Shown in pieces: positions 25,659 through 34,965 of a stretch of 64,000 nt of DNA. The stretch spans positions 1-64,000 of the forward strand of contig NZ_JAHLSY010000011.1 of the NCBI RefSeq assembly GCF_019049855.1, given 5' to 3'. Source of the DNA: Hydrogenophilus thiooxidans. Lineage in GTDB: Bacteria > Pseudomonadota > Gammaproteobacteria > Burkholderiales > Rhodocyclaceae. The position numbers were made by a program, and so were the translations under genes. The notes beneath the pieces were generated by a model. It was not told where the DNA came from, did not search any database, and was given only the letters and a program-made list of their open reading frames with translations. Every line of letters begins with the position of its first letter. Position 1 is the stretch's first letter.

Positions 25659-28021
25659 CGCGCAGATTTCTCCTGTTGCGCACGGGCAAGGGCCAGCGCG
25701 AGTGCCGTCACCGGTTCTTGGGGCTGAGCGGGGTTGCGTTTGGCGGGGGCGGCGTTGCGGGAACGGCTGCGGGGGGTGTCGTGCTTCGTTGCAGATGCAG
25801 AGGTGGCGCCTTCAACGTGGCGCGAAGACAGCCCCGCACGTTCACCGTTGGTGCGCATCGAGAGCGCAATGCGCTGCCGTGCTTTGTCTACGGCCAGCAC
25901 CCGAACGCGAACGATTTGCCCCGGTTTGACAACGGTCAAGGGATCTTTGACGAAGCGGTCGGCGAGTTCGGAGACGTGCACCAACCCGTCTTGATGCACA
26001 CCGATATCGACGAACGCGCCGAAATGGGTGACGTTGGTGACTACCCCTTCGAGCCACTGCCCTTCTTGGAGGTCGTCGAGCGATTCGACCCCTTCAGCGT
26101 AGCGAACGGTGCGAAACTCGCCGCGCGGATCGCGCCCTGGTTTCGCCAGCTCTTCGAGGACATCCTGCACGGTAAAGAGGCCAAACTGCGCGTCGGTGAA
26201 TTCGTTGGGGTCGATCGCGTCACGCCAGTCGCTGCGCCCCATCACCTCTTTCACCGTTTTCTGGATGCGCGCCAAGATCCGTTCGACCAGCGGATAAGCC
26301 TCGGGGTGGACGGCAGATGCGTCGAGTGGTTCGTCCCCGTCGCGAATGCGTAAAAAACCGGCACACTGTTCGAAGGTTTTCGGGCCCAGCCGGGGCACTT
26401 CGAGCAGTTGCGCACGGCTGCGGAACGGACCGTGCTGGGTGCGCCACGCGACGATCTCCCGCGCCAGCGTCCGGTTGAGCCCGGAGACGTAGGCGAGGAG
26501 CGCGGGCGAGGCGGTGTTGAGATCTACCCCTACGGCATTGACGCAGTCCTGAACGACCGCGTCGAGCATCCGCGCGAGTTCCACTTGATCGACGTCGTGT
26601 TGGTATTGCCCGACACCGATCGATTTCGGGTCGATCTTCACCAACTCTGCCAGGGGATCCTGTACCCGGCGGGCGATCGAGACCGCGCCTCTGAGGCTGA
26701 CATCGAGTTCTGGGAGTTCTTCACTGGCGATTTCACTGGCCGAATAGATCGAAGCGCCCGCTTCCGAAACGATCAGTTTCGTGGGGCGCCCATCAAGGGG
26801 CAAACGGGCTAGGAGCGCGTCGACCAGCTTTTCGGTTTCGCGACTCGCGGTGCCGTTGCCGACTGCGATGAGCTGCACTCGGTGCGTCGTTACCAATTCG
26901 GCGAGGCGCGCGAGTGTTGGCTCGACGTGGCGTTTCGGCTCGAACGGGTAGCAGGTTTCCGTGGCGACGACGGCGCCGGTGGCGTCGATCACCGCGATTT
27001 TGATCCCGGTGCGAATGCCCGGGTCGATTCCCATCACGACCTGGTTGCCGGCAGGCGGCGCAAGGAGCAGCTCCTTGAGGTTCGCCGCAAAGATGCGGAT
27101 CGCTTCCCGTTCCGCGTTTTCACGCATCTGGTTGAGCGCGTCGCGTTCGAGTTGCGGGTGGAGTTTGGCACGCCAGATGCGCGCAAGGGTTTGGGTCCGC
27201 CAGGATGCTGCGGGGTCGTCGAGCCGATCCCACCCGATCTGATGGGCGATCCACCCGAGGAACGGATGCGGTTGGTCTTCCGCGGTGGGAATATCGACCG
27301 CAAGGTGCAGTACCCCCTCGTTGCGCCCGCGGAGGAGCGCCAACGCGCGGTGCGAAGGTATGGAGCGGATCGGCTCTTCGAACGCAAACCAGTCGCGAAA
27401 CTTCGCGGCGTTGGAGGCGTTGGAATCGAGCACCTGCGACCGGATCAGCGCTTCGTTCCAGAACCGTTCGCGCAACGGCTGCAACAAAGCGGCGTTTTCG
27501 CTGAGGCGTTCGCTCAAGATCGCGCGCGCGCCTTCAAGCGCCGCAGCGGCGTCGGCAAACCCTTTTTCCGGAGCGACGAACGGTGCGGCGAGCACTTCCG
27601 GCGGGGTTTCGACTCGGCCCATGAGCCGGTCGGCAAGGGGTTCCAATCCGGCTTCGCGCGCGATACTTGCCTTGGTGCGTCGTTTGGGTCGGTACGGCAG
27701 GTAGAGGTCTTCGAGCGCCTGGCGTGTCTCAGCCGACATGACGGCCGCTTCGAGTTCGGGCGTGAGATGGCCCGCTTCGCGCAGCGTGTTGAGGATCGTT
27801 TCGCGGCGCGCTTCGAGCGCCCGCAGCGTCAGAAGCTGGGTTTCGATTTCGCGCAGTTGCGCGTCGCTCAATCCTCCTGTTGCCTCTTTACGGTAGCGGG
27901 CGATGAAGGGAACCGTTGCCCCTTCGTCCATCAGCCGCACCGCAGCGATCACTTGGTGCGGCGAAACGCCAATCCGCTCGGCGATACGGGCTTCGATCGA
28001 AGGCAAGTGTGTCGTCGTCAT
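25655..28021 (-). CDS. tex: RNA-binding transcription accessory protein Tex
   Basis: Tex is a conserved nucleic-acid-binding protein thought to act in transcription. The 788-aa protein shows the N-terminal helical Tex domain (P-F-I-A-R-Y-R-K-E-A-T-G-G-L near 35-50), a YqgF/RNase-H-like domain (M-G-I-D-P-G-I-R-T-G near 330), helix-hairpin-helix repeats (Y-V-S-G-L-N-R-T-L-A and L-E-V-P-R-L-G-P-K-T-F near 505-560), and an S1 domain (V-T-N-V-T-H-F-G-A-F-V-D-I-G-V near 655-725). A basic, Ala/Pro-rich tail follows. It lies 30 bp downstream of the mutarotase gene. Confidence 0.95.
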   Translation of the reverse strand: MTTTHLPSIEARIAERIGVSPHQVIAAVRLMDEGATVPFIARYRKEATGGLSDAQLREIETQLLTLRALEARRETILNTLREAGHLTPELEAAVMSAETRQALEDLYLPYRPKRRTKASIAREAGLEPLADRLMGRVETPPEVLAAPFVAPEKGFADAAAALEGARAILSERLSENAALLQPLRERFWNEALIRSQVLDSNASNAAKFRDWFAFEEPIRSIPSHRALALLRGRNEGVLHLAVDIPTAEDQPHPFLGWIAHQIGWDRLDDPAASWRTQTLARIWRAKLHPQLERDALNQMRENAEREAIRIFAANLKELLLAPPAGNQVVMGIDPGIRTGIKIAVIDATGAVVATETCYPFEPKRHVEPTLARLAELVTTHRVQLIAVGNGTASRETEKLVDALLARLPLDGRPTKLIVSEAGASIYSASEIASEELPELDVSLRGAVSIARRVQDPLAELVKIDPKSIGVGQYQHDVDQVELARMLDAVVQDCVNAVGVDLNTASPALLAYVSGLNRTLAREIVAWRTQHGPFRSRAQLLEVPRLGPKTFEQCAGFLRIRDGDEPLDASAVHPEAYPLVERILARIQKTVKEVMGRSDWRDAIDPNEFTDAQFGLFTVQDVLEELAKPGRDPRGEFRTVRYAEGVESLDDLQEGQWLEGVVTNVTHFGAFVDIGVHQDGLVHVSELADRFVKDPLTVVKPGQIVRVRVLAVDKARQRIALSMRTNGERAGLSSRHVEGATSASATKHDTPRSRSRNAAPAKRNPAQPQEPVTALALALARAQQEKSAR

Positions 28022-28051
28022 GGTATTCGGTTCGATCCAGGCAAGGGGCGA

Positions 28052-28912
28052 TTATAGCGAGGGAAGGGCGACGAGCGACTGTCGTCCCGCCCATTCGGCT
28101 CCGGGGTCAAGGGTGATCGGTGCGGTGAGTTGCGCCGCTTCGACGCAAAGGAAACGCCGAAACCCATCTGCGGGCAGATCGGCCAGGTTGTGGTGTTCCC
28201 CGGGGTTCCAGACGACGAGATTGGCAAAGCCCGCTTGGTCGATGCCCGTGGCCACTTTGCCACTTTTCCAGAGCAGCGCGCGCGTAGGCGCTGGATAGAC
28301 GCGGTTCACCGCGCGATCGACGACCAGTTCGGGCGCGGTCTCTTTGACCGCTTGCCATTGGGCATTGGCGTCCTGGTAGGTGAGCCCGTACAAACCGGAG
28401 AGTTGGGAAAGTTCGAGTTCCGGAGTGGCCAGATAGGTATGCAATCCACCGGTGAAAGCAAGCGGTGCGGCTCCGTCGTTACCCACCGCGAGCTCGACGT
28501 CCAGACGGTCGAGGGAGAGCATCACGGTGACTTCCGCCCACCAGCCTGAGGGGATTTCGTCACGATAGGACGCAGGGAGCGCGTCCGGCGTGAGCCGCCA
28601 CGTTGCGAAGACGAACGCTGGGTCTTGTTTCTGTTCTGTCATCTGCCACAGGACGCGCCGCGCAAACCCGTGGCGTGTGCGGGGGCCTTGGTCGGCCCAC
28701 TGCGGAAAGATCACTGGGATGCCGCCGCGAATGGGGGTAACGCCATCCCCTGGGTTTTTGGGGCTCAGGTAGAGCCGTTCGATGCCGTCGGCGGGGATCC
28801 AGGAAAGCACGTGCGCGCCCCAGTGGCTCACCGTGACCTGAGCACCGCCAATCTGAAGCCGCACGACGTCGAGCCCGCACCAGCGGTCGGTGGTGATTGC
28901 GGTCGGAGTCAT
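28052..28912 (-). CDS. D-hexose-6-phosphate mutarotase (YeaD family)
   Basis: The enzyme interconverts alpha and beta anomers of hexose 6-phosphates. The 286-aa protein (start ATG 28912) has a galactose-mutarotase-like beta-sandwich. The motif G-G-I-P-V-I-F-P-Q-W-A near residue 92, H-G-F-A-R near 108, the catalytic-region G-G-L-H-T-Y near 180, and a C-terminal N-P-G-E-H-H-N near 230 match family positions. An open frame upstream overlaps the Pat-like gene and is not real. Both neighbours are close (11 and 30 bp), so it is probably cotranscribed. Confidence 0.88.
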   Translation of the reverse strand: MTPTAITTDRWCGLDVVRLQIGGAQVTVSHWGAHVLSWIPADGIERLYLSPKNPGDGVTPIRGGIPVIFPQWADQGPRTRHGFARRVLWQMTEQKQDPAFVFATWRLTPDALPASYRDEIPSGWWAEVTVMLSLDRLDVELAVGNDGAAPLAFTGGLHTYLATPELELSQLSGLYGLTYQDANAQWQAVKETAPELVVDRAVNRVYPAPTRALLWKSGKVATGIDQAGFANLVVWNPGEHHNLADLPADGFRRFLCVEAAQLTAPITLDPGAEWAGRQSLVALPSL

Positions 28913-28923
28913 CTTCGATTGCC

Positions 28924-31617
28924 TCAATGCAGCGGTTGCAAGGGAAGGACACCGTGCTTGATCGTTCGATCTTCGGGGTCGTCGGAGAGGGTGAAACCGA
29001 GACTCGCGACGAACCGCAGCATCCGTTCGTTGTTCGCGAGAAAGACGCCGCGCATCTCTTTGAGGCCACGGTTGCGCGCCGTTTCGATCAGCACCTGCAT
29101 GAGTTTGCGTGCCAGACCTCGATGTTGCCACGCATCGGCAACGACGATCGCGAATTCGCACGTTTCGCCGTCGGGGTTTACCGCGTACCGTGCCACCCCC
29201 AGTTCGATCTCTTTGCCGTTTTGCGACGTAACCGCAATGAACGCCATCTCGCGGTCGTAGTCGATTTGGGTGAGGCGCGCGAGCATTGCGGGTGGCAGTT
29301 CGTTGAGCGTGGTCATGAAGCGGTAATACTTCGTCTGTGGCGAGAGGTTGCGGACGAACTCCGCTTCGAGTTCGGCGTCTTCTGGCCGGATGGGGCGGAT
29401 CAGCACGTCGGTGCCGTCAGGAAGCGTCCAATGTTGGACGAGGTGAGACGGGTAGGGGTGGATCGCCATGTGCGCGTAACGATCCTGGGACGGATTCGTC
29501 GGGGTCAGCGAAATTTTCGCGTCGAGCGCGATCGCGTCGTGTTCGTCGACGATCAGCGGGTTGATGCTCAGATATTCGATCCACGGCAATTCGCAGACCA
29601 TTTCTGAAACCCGCAGCAGGACGTATTCCAGCCGTTCGAGCGCTACCGCGGGCATGTTGCGCCACTCCTGCAGCATCGGATAGATGCGGCTCGACCGAAC
29701 CAGGTCGTGCGCCAGGTATTTGTTGAACGGCGGCAGCGCAACCGACATGTCCGCTTCGGGAACGGCCCGTTTGCCCCCTTCGCCGAAGTAGATCACCGGC
29801 CCGAAGACGGGGTCGCGTTTGACGCGGATCATCACCTCGCGGCCGTAACGACGAATCACCATCGGTTCGATCACTACCCCTTCGATTTCCGCTTCAGGCG
29901 CATTTTTTTGCACTTCGGCGACGATCTCCTGAAACGCGGTGCGTACCGCCGCCATGGTGGTGAGGTTGAGTCGCACTCCGCCGCTGTCGGCTTTGTCGAT
30001 GACGTTTTTCGCCTGAATTTTCATCGCCACCGGCAGTCCAATCTCTTCGGCGAGCACGATCGCTTCGGTGACGGTGCGCGCCAGCATCGCTTGGGCAATC
30101 GGGATGCGAAACGCAGAAAGGACCGCTTTGGCCTCCATCTCGTTGAGGCGTAGCCGCCGTTCGGTGAGCGCGGCTTCGATGATCAGTTCGGCGCTCTCGA
30201 TGCGCGGCGCTTCGAAATGGGTGAGCGGCGGTGGGGTTTGCGCGAGCAGTTTTTGGTTTCGGTAGTACGACGAGACGTGCGAGAAGAGCTCGACCGCAGG
30301 TTCCGGCGCACGGAAGGTGGGGATCCCCGCCGCTTGGAATTTTTGCCGCGCTTCCTGGACGTGCGCCTCTCCCATCCAGCAGGTGACGACCGGTTTGTCG
30401 GCTTTCGCTTCGAGTGCGATGATCCGGTCTGCGACCGCGGTGGGGTCGGTCATCGCCTGGGGCGTGAGAATCACCAGGATCCCGTCGACCTCTTTCGCAG
30501 CCAGAAGGGTTTGAAACGCAGCGCCGTAGCGTTCGGCGTCGGCGTCGCCCAAAATATCGACCGGGTTGGCGTGGGACCAGTTCTGGGGCAGCAGTTTGTC
30601 GAGTGCTTCGCGGGTGGTATCCCCGAGTTCCGCGAGCGGGATGCCCAGGTCCGCGGCGCGGTCGGCAGCCATCGCGCCGATTCCGCCGCCGTTCGTGAGG
30701 ATCGCCAAGCGGTTGCCGCGCGGACGAAGTCGGGCAAAAAGCGCGGAGAGTGCGGCGTAGAGCTGCGAGATGTTATAAAGACGAATCACGCCACTACGCC
30801 GCAAGGCCGCGTCGAACACTTTGTCGTCGCCTGGCTGATGGCCTGCGTGGAGATGAATCGTGCGCATCACTTCGGGATGGCGTCCCGCTTTGAGCACCAG
30901 CACCGGTTTGACGCGTGCCGCAGCACGCAACGCGCTCATGAAGCGGCGCGCGTTCTTGATTCCTTCGATGTAGAGCACGATCGCTTCGGTGCGGTAATCT
31001 TGCGCCAGGAAGTCGAGCACTTCGGCAAAGTCGATATCGACGCTCGCGCCAAGCGAGACCACCGCCGAAAATCCGACCCCCGCCGGTTTTGCCCAGTCGA
31101 GTACCGCGGAACAGAGCGCACCGGAGTGGGAGATGAACCCGATCGACCCTTTGAGCGGAGCGGTCAGAGCAAATGAGGCGTTGAGCCCAAACTGCGGACG
31201 CATCACGCCCAGACAGTTGGGACCCAAAAGGCGCATCCGGTAGCGACGCGCCGTTTCGATCAGTTGCCGCTCCAACCGTTCACCGCGGGCGCCCGATTCG
31301 GCAAAACCGGCTGAGAGGACCGCAACCATCTTGACACCGGCCCGGCCACACCCTTCGACCACACCGATCACCTTTTCCGCGGCGACACAGATCACCGCGA
31401 GATCGATGCGGTGGGGCACCTCTTCGATCGACGGATAAGCGGGGAGATCGAAGATTTTTTTATGTTTGGGGTTGACCGCAAAGAGGCGGCCGGTGTACCC
31501 ACTGTCGATCAGGTTGCGGATCACGGTTCGACCCAATGACCCGGCGCGTTCCGAAGCACCGATCACGGCGACCGAGCGCGGTTCGATCAACGGTTGCAAG
31601 TAGTGGTTCTCTTGCAC
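28924..31617 (-). CDS. bifunctional acyl-CoA synthetase-like / GNAT acetyltransferase (Pat-like)
   Basis: An 897-aa fusion. The order is a CoA-binding domain (V-A-V-I-G-A-S-E-R-A-G-S-L-G near residue 14), a succinyl-CoA-ligase-like domain (about 150-460), an ATP-grasp domain (about 490-720), and a C-terminal GNAT domain (about 735-890, with A-W-Q-H-R-G-L-A-R-K-L-M acetyl-CoA loop). This is the layout of the Pat/YfiQ protein lysine acetyltransferases, which in other bacteria acetylate and switch off AMP-forming acetyl-CoA synthetase. At the ADP-forming active-site histidine position the sequence reads H-L-H-A-G-H-Q-P-G-D-D, so a histidine is available. Whether the synthetase part is active is open. 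Confidence 0.88.
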   Translation of the reverse strand: MQENHYLQPLIEPRSVAVIGASERAGSLGRTVIRNLIDSGYTGRLFAVNPKHKKIFDLPAYPSIEEVPHRIDLAVICVAAEKVIGVVEGCGRAGVKMVAVLSAGFAESGARGERLERQLIETARRYRMRLLGPNCLGVMRPQFGLNASFALTAPLKGSIGFISHSGALCSAVLDWAKPAGVGFSAVVSLGASVDIDFAEVLDFLAQDYRTEAIVLYIEGIKNARRFMSALRAAARVKPVLVLKAGRHPEVMRTIHLHAGHQPGDDKVFDAALRRSGVIRLYNISQLYAALSALFARLRPRGNRLAILTNGGGIGAMAADRAADLGIPLAELGDTTREALDKLLPQNWSHANPVDILGDADAERYGAAFQTLLAAKEVDGILVILTPQAMTDPTAVADRIIALEAKADKPVVTCWMGEAHVQEARQKFQAAGIPTFRAPEPAVELFSHVSSYYRNQKLLAQTPPPLTHFEAPRIESAELIIEAALTERRLRLNEMEAKAVLSAFRIPIAQAMLARTVTEAIVLAEEIGLPVAMKIQAKNVIDKADSGGVRLNLTTMAAVRTAFQEIVAEVQKNAPEAEIEGVVIEPMVIRRYGREVMIRVKRDPVFGPVIYFGEGGKRAVPEADMSVALPPFNKYLAHDLVRSSRIYPMLQEWRNMPAVALERLEYVLLRVSEMVCELPWIEYLSINPLIVDEHDAIALDAKISLTPTNPSQDRYAHMAIHPYPSHLVQHWTLPDGTDVLIRPIRPEDAELEAEFVRNLSPQTKYYRFMTTLNELPPAMLARLTQIDYDREMAFIAVTSQNGKEIELGVARYAVNPDGETCEFAIVVADAWQHRGLARKLMQVLIETARNRGLKEMRGVFLANNERMLRFVASLGFTLSDDPEDRTIKHGVLPLQPLH

Positions 31618-31729
31618 GGCGAAACTCTCCTAAGGCATTGTGGCGAAGTGTACCGCATCGCACCGACTCTGTGCGCGTACAATCCCATTTACCGGCAAAC
31701 AATTCGTCCGAACGACCAGGGAGATGACG

Positions 31730-33196
31730 ATGCACGAATGGCTGAAAAACTTAACGCTAACCCGGTGTTGGCAAACCCACGCTTATTGGGGTGGCGAATG
31801 GCATGCGGCACCAACCCGTTATCCCGTGCGGAATCCGGCAACAGGGGAAACGATCGCCGAAGTGGTCGATTGCGGACGCAGGGAAACCGAAGCGGCAATC
31901 GACGCAGCGGCATACGCCTTCTCCTCATGGAAAAACACCCTCGCGAAAGAGCGATCAGCACTGTTGCGCCAATGGCATGCGCGCATCGTCGACAACGCCG
32001 AGCCCTTGGCGCAATTGATCACGCTCGAATGTGGCAAGCCCCTTGCCGAGGCACGGGGCGAAGTGGCCTACGCGGCATCGTTCGTCGAGTGGTTTGCCGA
32101 AGAGGCGAAGCGGGTTTATGGCGATCTCATCCCGACGCCGCAAGCGGATCGCCGCCTCATGGCGTGGAAACAGCCCGTTGGGGTGTGCGCAGCGATCACA
32201 CCGTGGAATTTCCCCGCTGCGATGATCACCCGTAAGGTGGCCCCGGCGCTTGCGGTGGGGTGCACGGTGGTGGTGAAGCCGGCGGAGCAAACCCCACTCA
32301 CGGCTCTGGCTTTAGCCGCGCTGGCCGAAGATGCCGGTTTTCCCGCCGGGGTGTTCAATGTGGTTACCGGCAGTCGACCGGAGGTGATTGGCGCGACGCT
32401 CACCGCAAGTCCCATCGTGCGCAAACTCTCCTTTACCGGGTCGACCGAAGTCGGTCGCCTCTTGATGGCCCAATGCGCCCCGACGTTAAAGCGCCTCTCG
32501 TTTGAACTGGGTGGCAACGCCCCGTTCATCGTGTTCGACGATGCTGACCTGGACGCGGCAGTGGCCGGGGCGCTGGCGTCGAAATACCGCAACGCCGGGC
32601 AAACGTGCGTCTGCGCCAACCGATTGATCGTCCAAGAGGGGATCTACGACGCTTTTGCGGAGCGGTTCGCTGCGGAGGTGTCCAAATTGCGCGTCGGTCC
32701 CGGGTGGGAAGCGGGCGTCGCGGTGGGGCCGCTCATCGATGCTGCGGCGATCGCAAAAGTGACGCGCCTGGTCGAAGAGGCGGTCTCCCGCGGGGCGCAA
32801 GTGCGCTGTGGCGGGCATCTCCTCACGGAATTGGGCAACCAGTTTTACGCCCCCACGGTGCTCACGAACGTCACAGCGGAGATGGCGATCGCGCGCGAAG
32901 AGATCTTTGGTCCCGTCGCCCCCATCTACCGGTTTCGTACCGACGACGAAGCTGTCGCGCTTGCAAACGCGACCGAATATGGCCTTGCGGCCTACTTCTA
33001 CGCGCGCGACGTGGGGCGCGTCTGGCGGGTGGCCGAGCAGCTCGATTACGGGATGATCGGGATCAACACTGGGATCATCTCAAGCGAGGTTTTCCCCTTT
33101 GGCGGCGTCAAACAGTCGGGGTTTGGTCGCGAAGGGTCGAAGTACGGCGTGGAAGAGTATCTCGAGATCAAAGCGATCTGTCTGGCCGGCGTGTGA
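31730..33196 (+). CDS. gabD: NAD(P)-dependent succinate-semialdehyde dehydrogenase family
   Basis: An aldehyde dehydrogenase of 488 aa, closest in pattern to GabD, which oxidises succinate semialdehyde to succinate. It has T-P-W-N-F-P-A-A-M near residue 160, F-T-G-S-T-E-V-G near 235, the catalytic glutamate in F-E-L-G-G-N-A near 258, the catalytic cysteine in N-A-G-Q-T-C-V-C near 292, and E-I-F-G-P-V near 395. I chose the ATG at 31730 because an AGGGAG ribosome site ends 6 bases before it; ATG 31724 directly abuts that site. No GABA transaminase is adjacent, so the substrate is an inference from family. Confidence 0.85.
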   Translation: MHEWLKNLTLTRCWQTHAYWGGEWHAAPTRYPVRNPATGETIAEVVDCGRRETEAAIDAAAYAFSSWKNTLAKERSALLRQWHARIVDNAEPLAQLITLECGKPLAEARGEVAYAASFVEWFAEEAKRVYGDLIPTPQADRRLMAWKQPVGVCAAITPWNFPAAMITRKVAPALAVGCTVVVKPAEQTPLTALALAALAEDAGFPAGVFNVVTGSRPEVIGATLTASPIVRKLSFTGSTEVGRLLMAQCAPTLKRLSFELGGNAPFIVFDDADLDAAVAGALASKYRNAGQTCVCANRLIVQEGIYDAFAERFAAEVSKLRVGPGWEAGVAVGPLIDAAAIAKVTRLVEEAVSRGAQVRCGGHLLTELGNQFYAPTVLTNVTAEMAIAREEIFGPVAPIYRFRTDDEAVALANATEYGLAAYFYARDVGRVWRVAEQLDYGMIGINTGIISSEVFPFGGVKQSGFGREGSKYGVEEYLEIKAICLAGV

Positions 33197-33226
33197 GGGT
33201 TGCACAATCCGCGTAAGGGAGGAACC

Positions 33227-33820
33227 ATGCGGGAAAGGAGCCGTAATGTGGGGAGTGGTCCGGTCGGCTTGGGCAAAGGCTCTGTTTGGCGCCGCCTCTG
33301 GGTAGGCGCGCTCGTTTTTACCTTTTTCTCAGGAAGTGTCCCAGCATCGGGCCTTGATGAGCCCTTAGCGCGCGGCGCTCTGCCGCTTACCGAGGGGTTT
33401 GCGACCGTGCCCACCGCAGCGGCGGAAGGGGAGGGGCAGCAAACGGTGACTGAAGCCGAAGTCGAGGAGGCGATCGCGACGCTACGTTGCGAGCAAACCC
33501 CGTTCTTTTGGTGTGCCGGTGGGATCGGTGTGGAGGAGCGGGTGGCGTTACAACGGCTCAGAGACCGTTTTACGGTCTGCGTCGAGTGGGCACAAAAGGA
33601 GCGCCCCTATCTTGCTGATGCGACCTTGACCCTCGAAAACGACTCCGGCGCGGTGGTTTGGCAAGGCCGCGGGTTGGGGCCGCTTTGGTGCGCGCAGCTG
33701 CCGACGGGGCGTTATCGGTTGGTTGCCGCTGCGCTCCCGGTCGTTGAATATCCCCCGCAAGATCGCTGGGTCGAGGTGACGCCGCAAGCCTCCCTTAGGC
33801 GCGTGGCGTTTCTCTGGTAG
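33227..33820 (+). CDS. small secreted protein of unknown function
   Basis: A 197-aa protein I do not recognise. The ATG at 33227 sits behind an excellent ribosome site (AAGGGAGGAA). The N-terminus is basic, followed by a hydrophobic stretch (L-W-V-G-A-L-V-F-T-F-F-S-G-S at about 24-38) and A-S-G, which suggests a signal peptide. The mature part has cysteines in L-R-C-E-Q, F-F-W-C-A-G-G, T-V-C-V-E-W and P-L-W-C-A-Q-L, so two disulfides are possible. The C-terminal ~70 residues look like a beta-sandwich, resembling carboxypeptidase-regulatory-like domains. Its end overlaps the end of convergent mnmH by 26 bp. Confidence 0.6.
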   Translation: MRERSRNVGSGPVGLGKGSVWRRLWVGALVFTFFSGSVPASGLDEPLARGALPLTEGFATVPTAAAEGEGQQTVTEAEVEEAIATLRCEQTPFFWCAGGIGVEERVALQRLRDRFTVCVEWAQKERPYLADATLTLENDSGAVVWQGRGLGPLWCAQLPTGRYRLVAAALPVVEYPPQDRWVEVTPQASLRRVAFLW

Positions 33821-34892
33821 TCGCGTCCAGTGGGCACGTAGCGGCGATTGCCACCAACTGCGCGGCCAAATCGGCGAACGTCGCCTCCGAGAGATCAGAA
33901 AGGGTAAAGTGCGCCACGATCGGGCCCGACCAGGTGGCCAGCCCTTTGCGGTAACGGGGGTCGTAGTGGCGTACCATCAGGTCGCGGTAGAGTGCGGCGA
34001 AATTGCCTGCGTCGACCCACCGCAGCCATTCTGCAAGGACGGCGTTCGGGACCACCCCTTTGAGGCGGAGCAACTGCGCTTTGAGGGTTTCGGGATGGTC
34101 GCGCCAGAATCGGTATTCAGTGAGTACCAACGCCAGACGCGTGTCAAGCGCAGCGTCCACCGTGACGCGCGGCGCGGCGCGCATCTGTTGCCAAAGCGCT
34201 TCAGGCAGGTGGCAGGTGCCGATGCGGCGGTTCTCCGCTTCGACAAACACCGGTTGGGTGGGATCGAAGCGGCGCAGTGCAGACCAGAGTGCTGTCTCGA
34301 ACGCTTTTTGGGTCGGTTGCGGCGCGCCGTCTGGCACCCGCCCCAACAGCGAACCACGATGGCGCGCCAACCCTTCCAGGTCCAACACCTGCGCGCCCAA
34401 TTGCGCCAGGGTGTGAAGCAGTTTCGTCTTGCCGCAACCCGTAGGACCCGCGAGCACGAATAGCCGCAACCGAGCAGGCAACGTATTGAGCTGCGCAAGG
34501 ACTTGACGACGAAACGCCTTATACCCGCCTTCAAGCTGCGCGGCGTCCCAACCGATCAACCGCAGCCAAGTGACGAACGCGCCACTTCGCTGGCCACCGC
34601 GCCAACAGTAGACCAGCGGGTGCCACGAGCGCGGTTTGTCCTGAAACTGGTTTTCGATGTGGTGCGCGATATTTTTCGCGACCCACGCCCCCCCAATGCG
34701 CCGCGCTTCGAACGGTGACCGCTGTTTGTAGATCGTACCGACGATCGCCCGCTCCCGGTCGTCGAGCACCGGGCAATTGATCGCACCGGGAACGTGGTCT
34801 TCAGCGTATTCGGCTGGACTGCGCGCGTCGATCACCGTGTCGAACGCGTCGAGCGCCGTCACCGGAACGATTGAGGTGCTGTCACGGGGCAT
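33795..34892 (-). CDS. mnmH: tRNA 2-selenouridine synthase
   Basis: MnmH (SelU) replaces sulfur by selenium in 2-thiouridine at tRNA position 34, using selenophosphate from SelD. The 365-aa protein has an N-terminal rhodanese domain with I-D-A-R-S-P-A-E near residue 21 and the catalytic cysteine in V-Y-C-W-R-G-G at residue 96. A P-loop domain with A-G-P-T-G-C-G-K-T near 148-156 follows. Length matches E. coli (364). It is divergent from selD with 73 bp between starts, so the enzyme and its selenium donor are encoded side by side. Confidence 0.93.
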   Translation of the reverse strand: MPRDSTSIVPVTALDAFDTVIDARSPAEYAEDHVPGAINCPVLDDRERAIVGTIYKQRSPFEARRIGGAWVAKNIAHHIENQFQDKPRSWHPLVYCWRGGQRSGAFVTWLRLIGWDAAQLEGGYKAFRRQVLAQLNTLPARLRLFVLAGPTGCGKTKLLHTLAQLGAQVLDLEGLARHRGSLLGRVPDGAPQPTQKAFETALWSALRRFDPTQPVFVEAENRRIGTCHLPEALWQQMRAAPRVTVDAALDTRLALVLTEYRFWRDHPETLKAQLLRLKGVVPNAVLAEWLRWVDAGNFAALYRDLMVRHYDPRYRKGLATWSGPIVAHFTLSDLSEATFADLAAQLVAIAATCPLDATTRETPRA

Positions 34893-34919
34893 GGGCGAAC
34901 CATGGAGTGGACTCGGTGC

Positions 34920-34926
34920 TATTATC
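34920..34926. promoter_or_regulatory. possible -10 elements between mnmH and selD
   Basis: TATTAT at 34920-34925 reads towards selD, and its complement gives GATAAT (34926-34921) towards mnmH. Each is at a suitable distance (40 and 28 bp) from the start codon. No convincing -35 element is visible for either. Confidence 0.3.
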
Positions 34927-34965
34927 GCGCAATTCGAACGGGTTCTTTCACGGAGCGAGCTGCGA

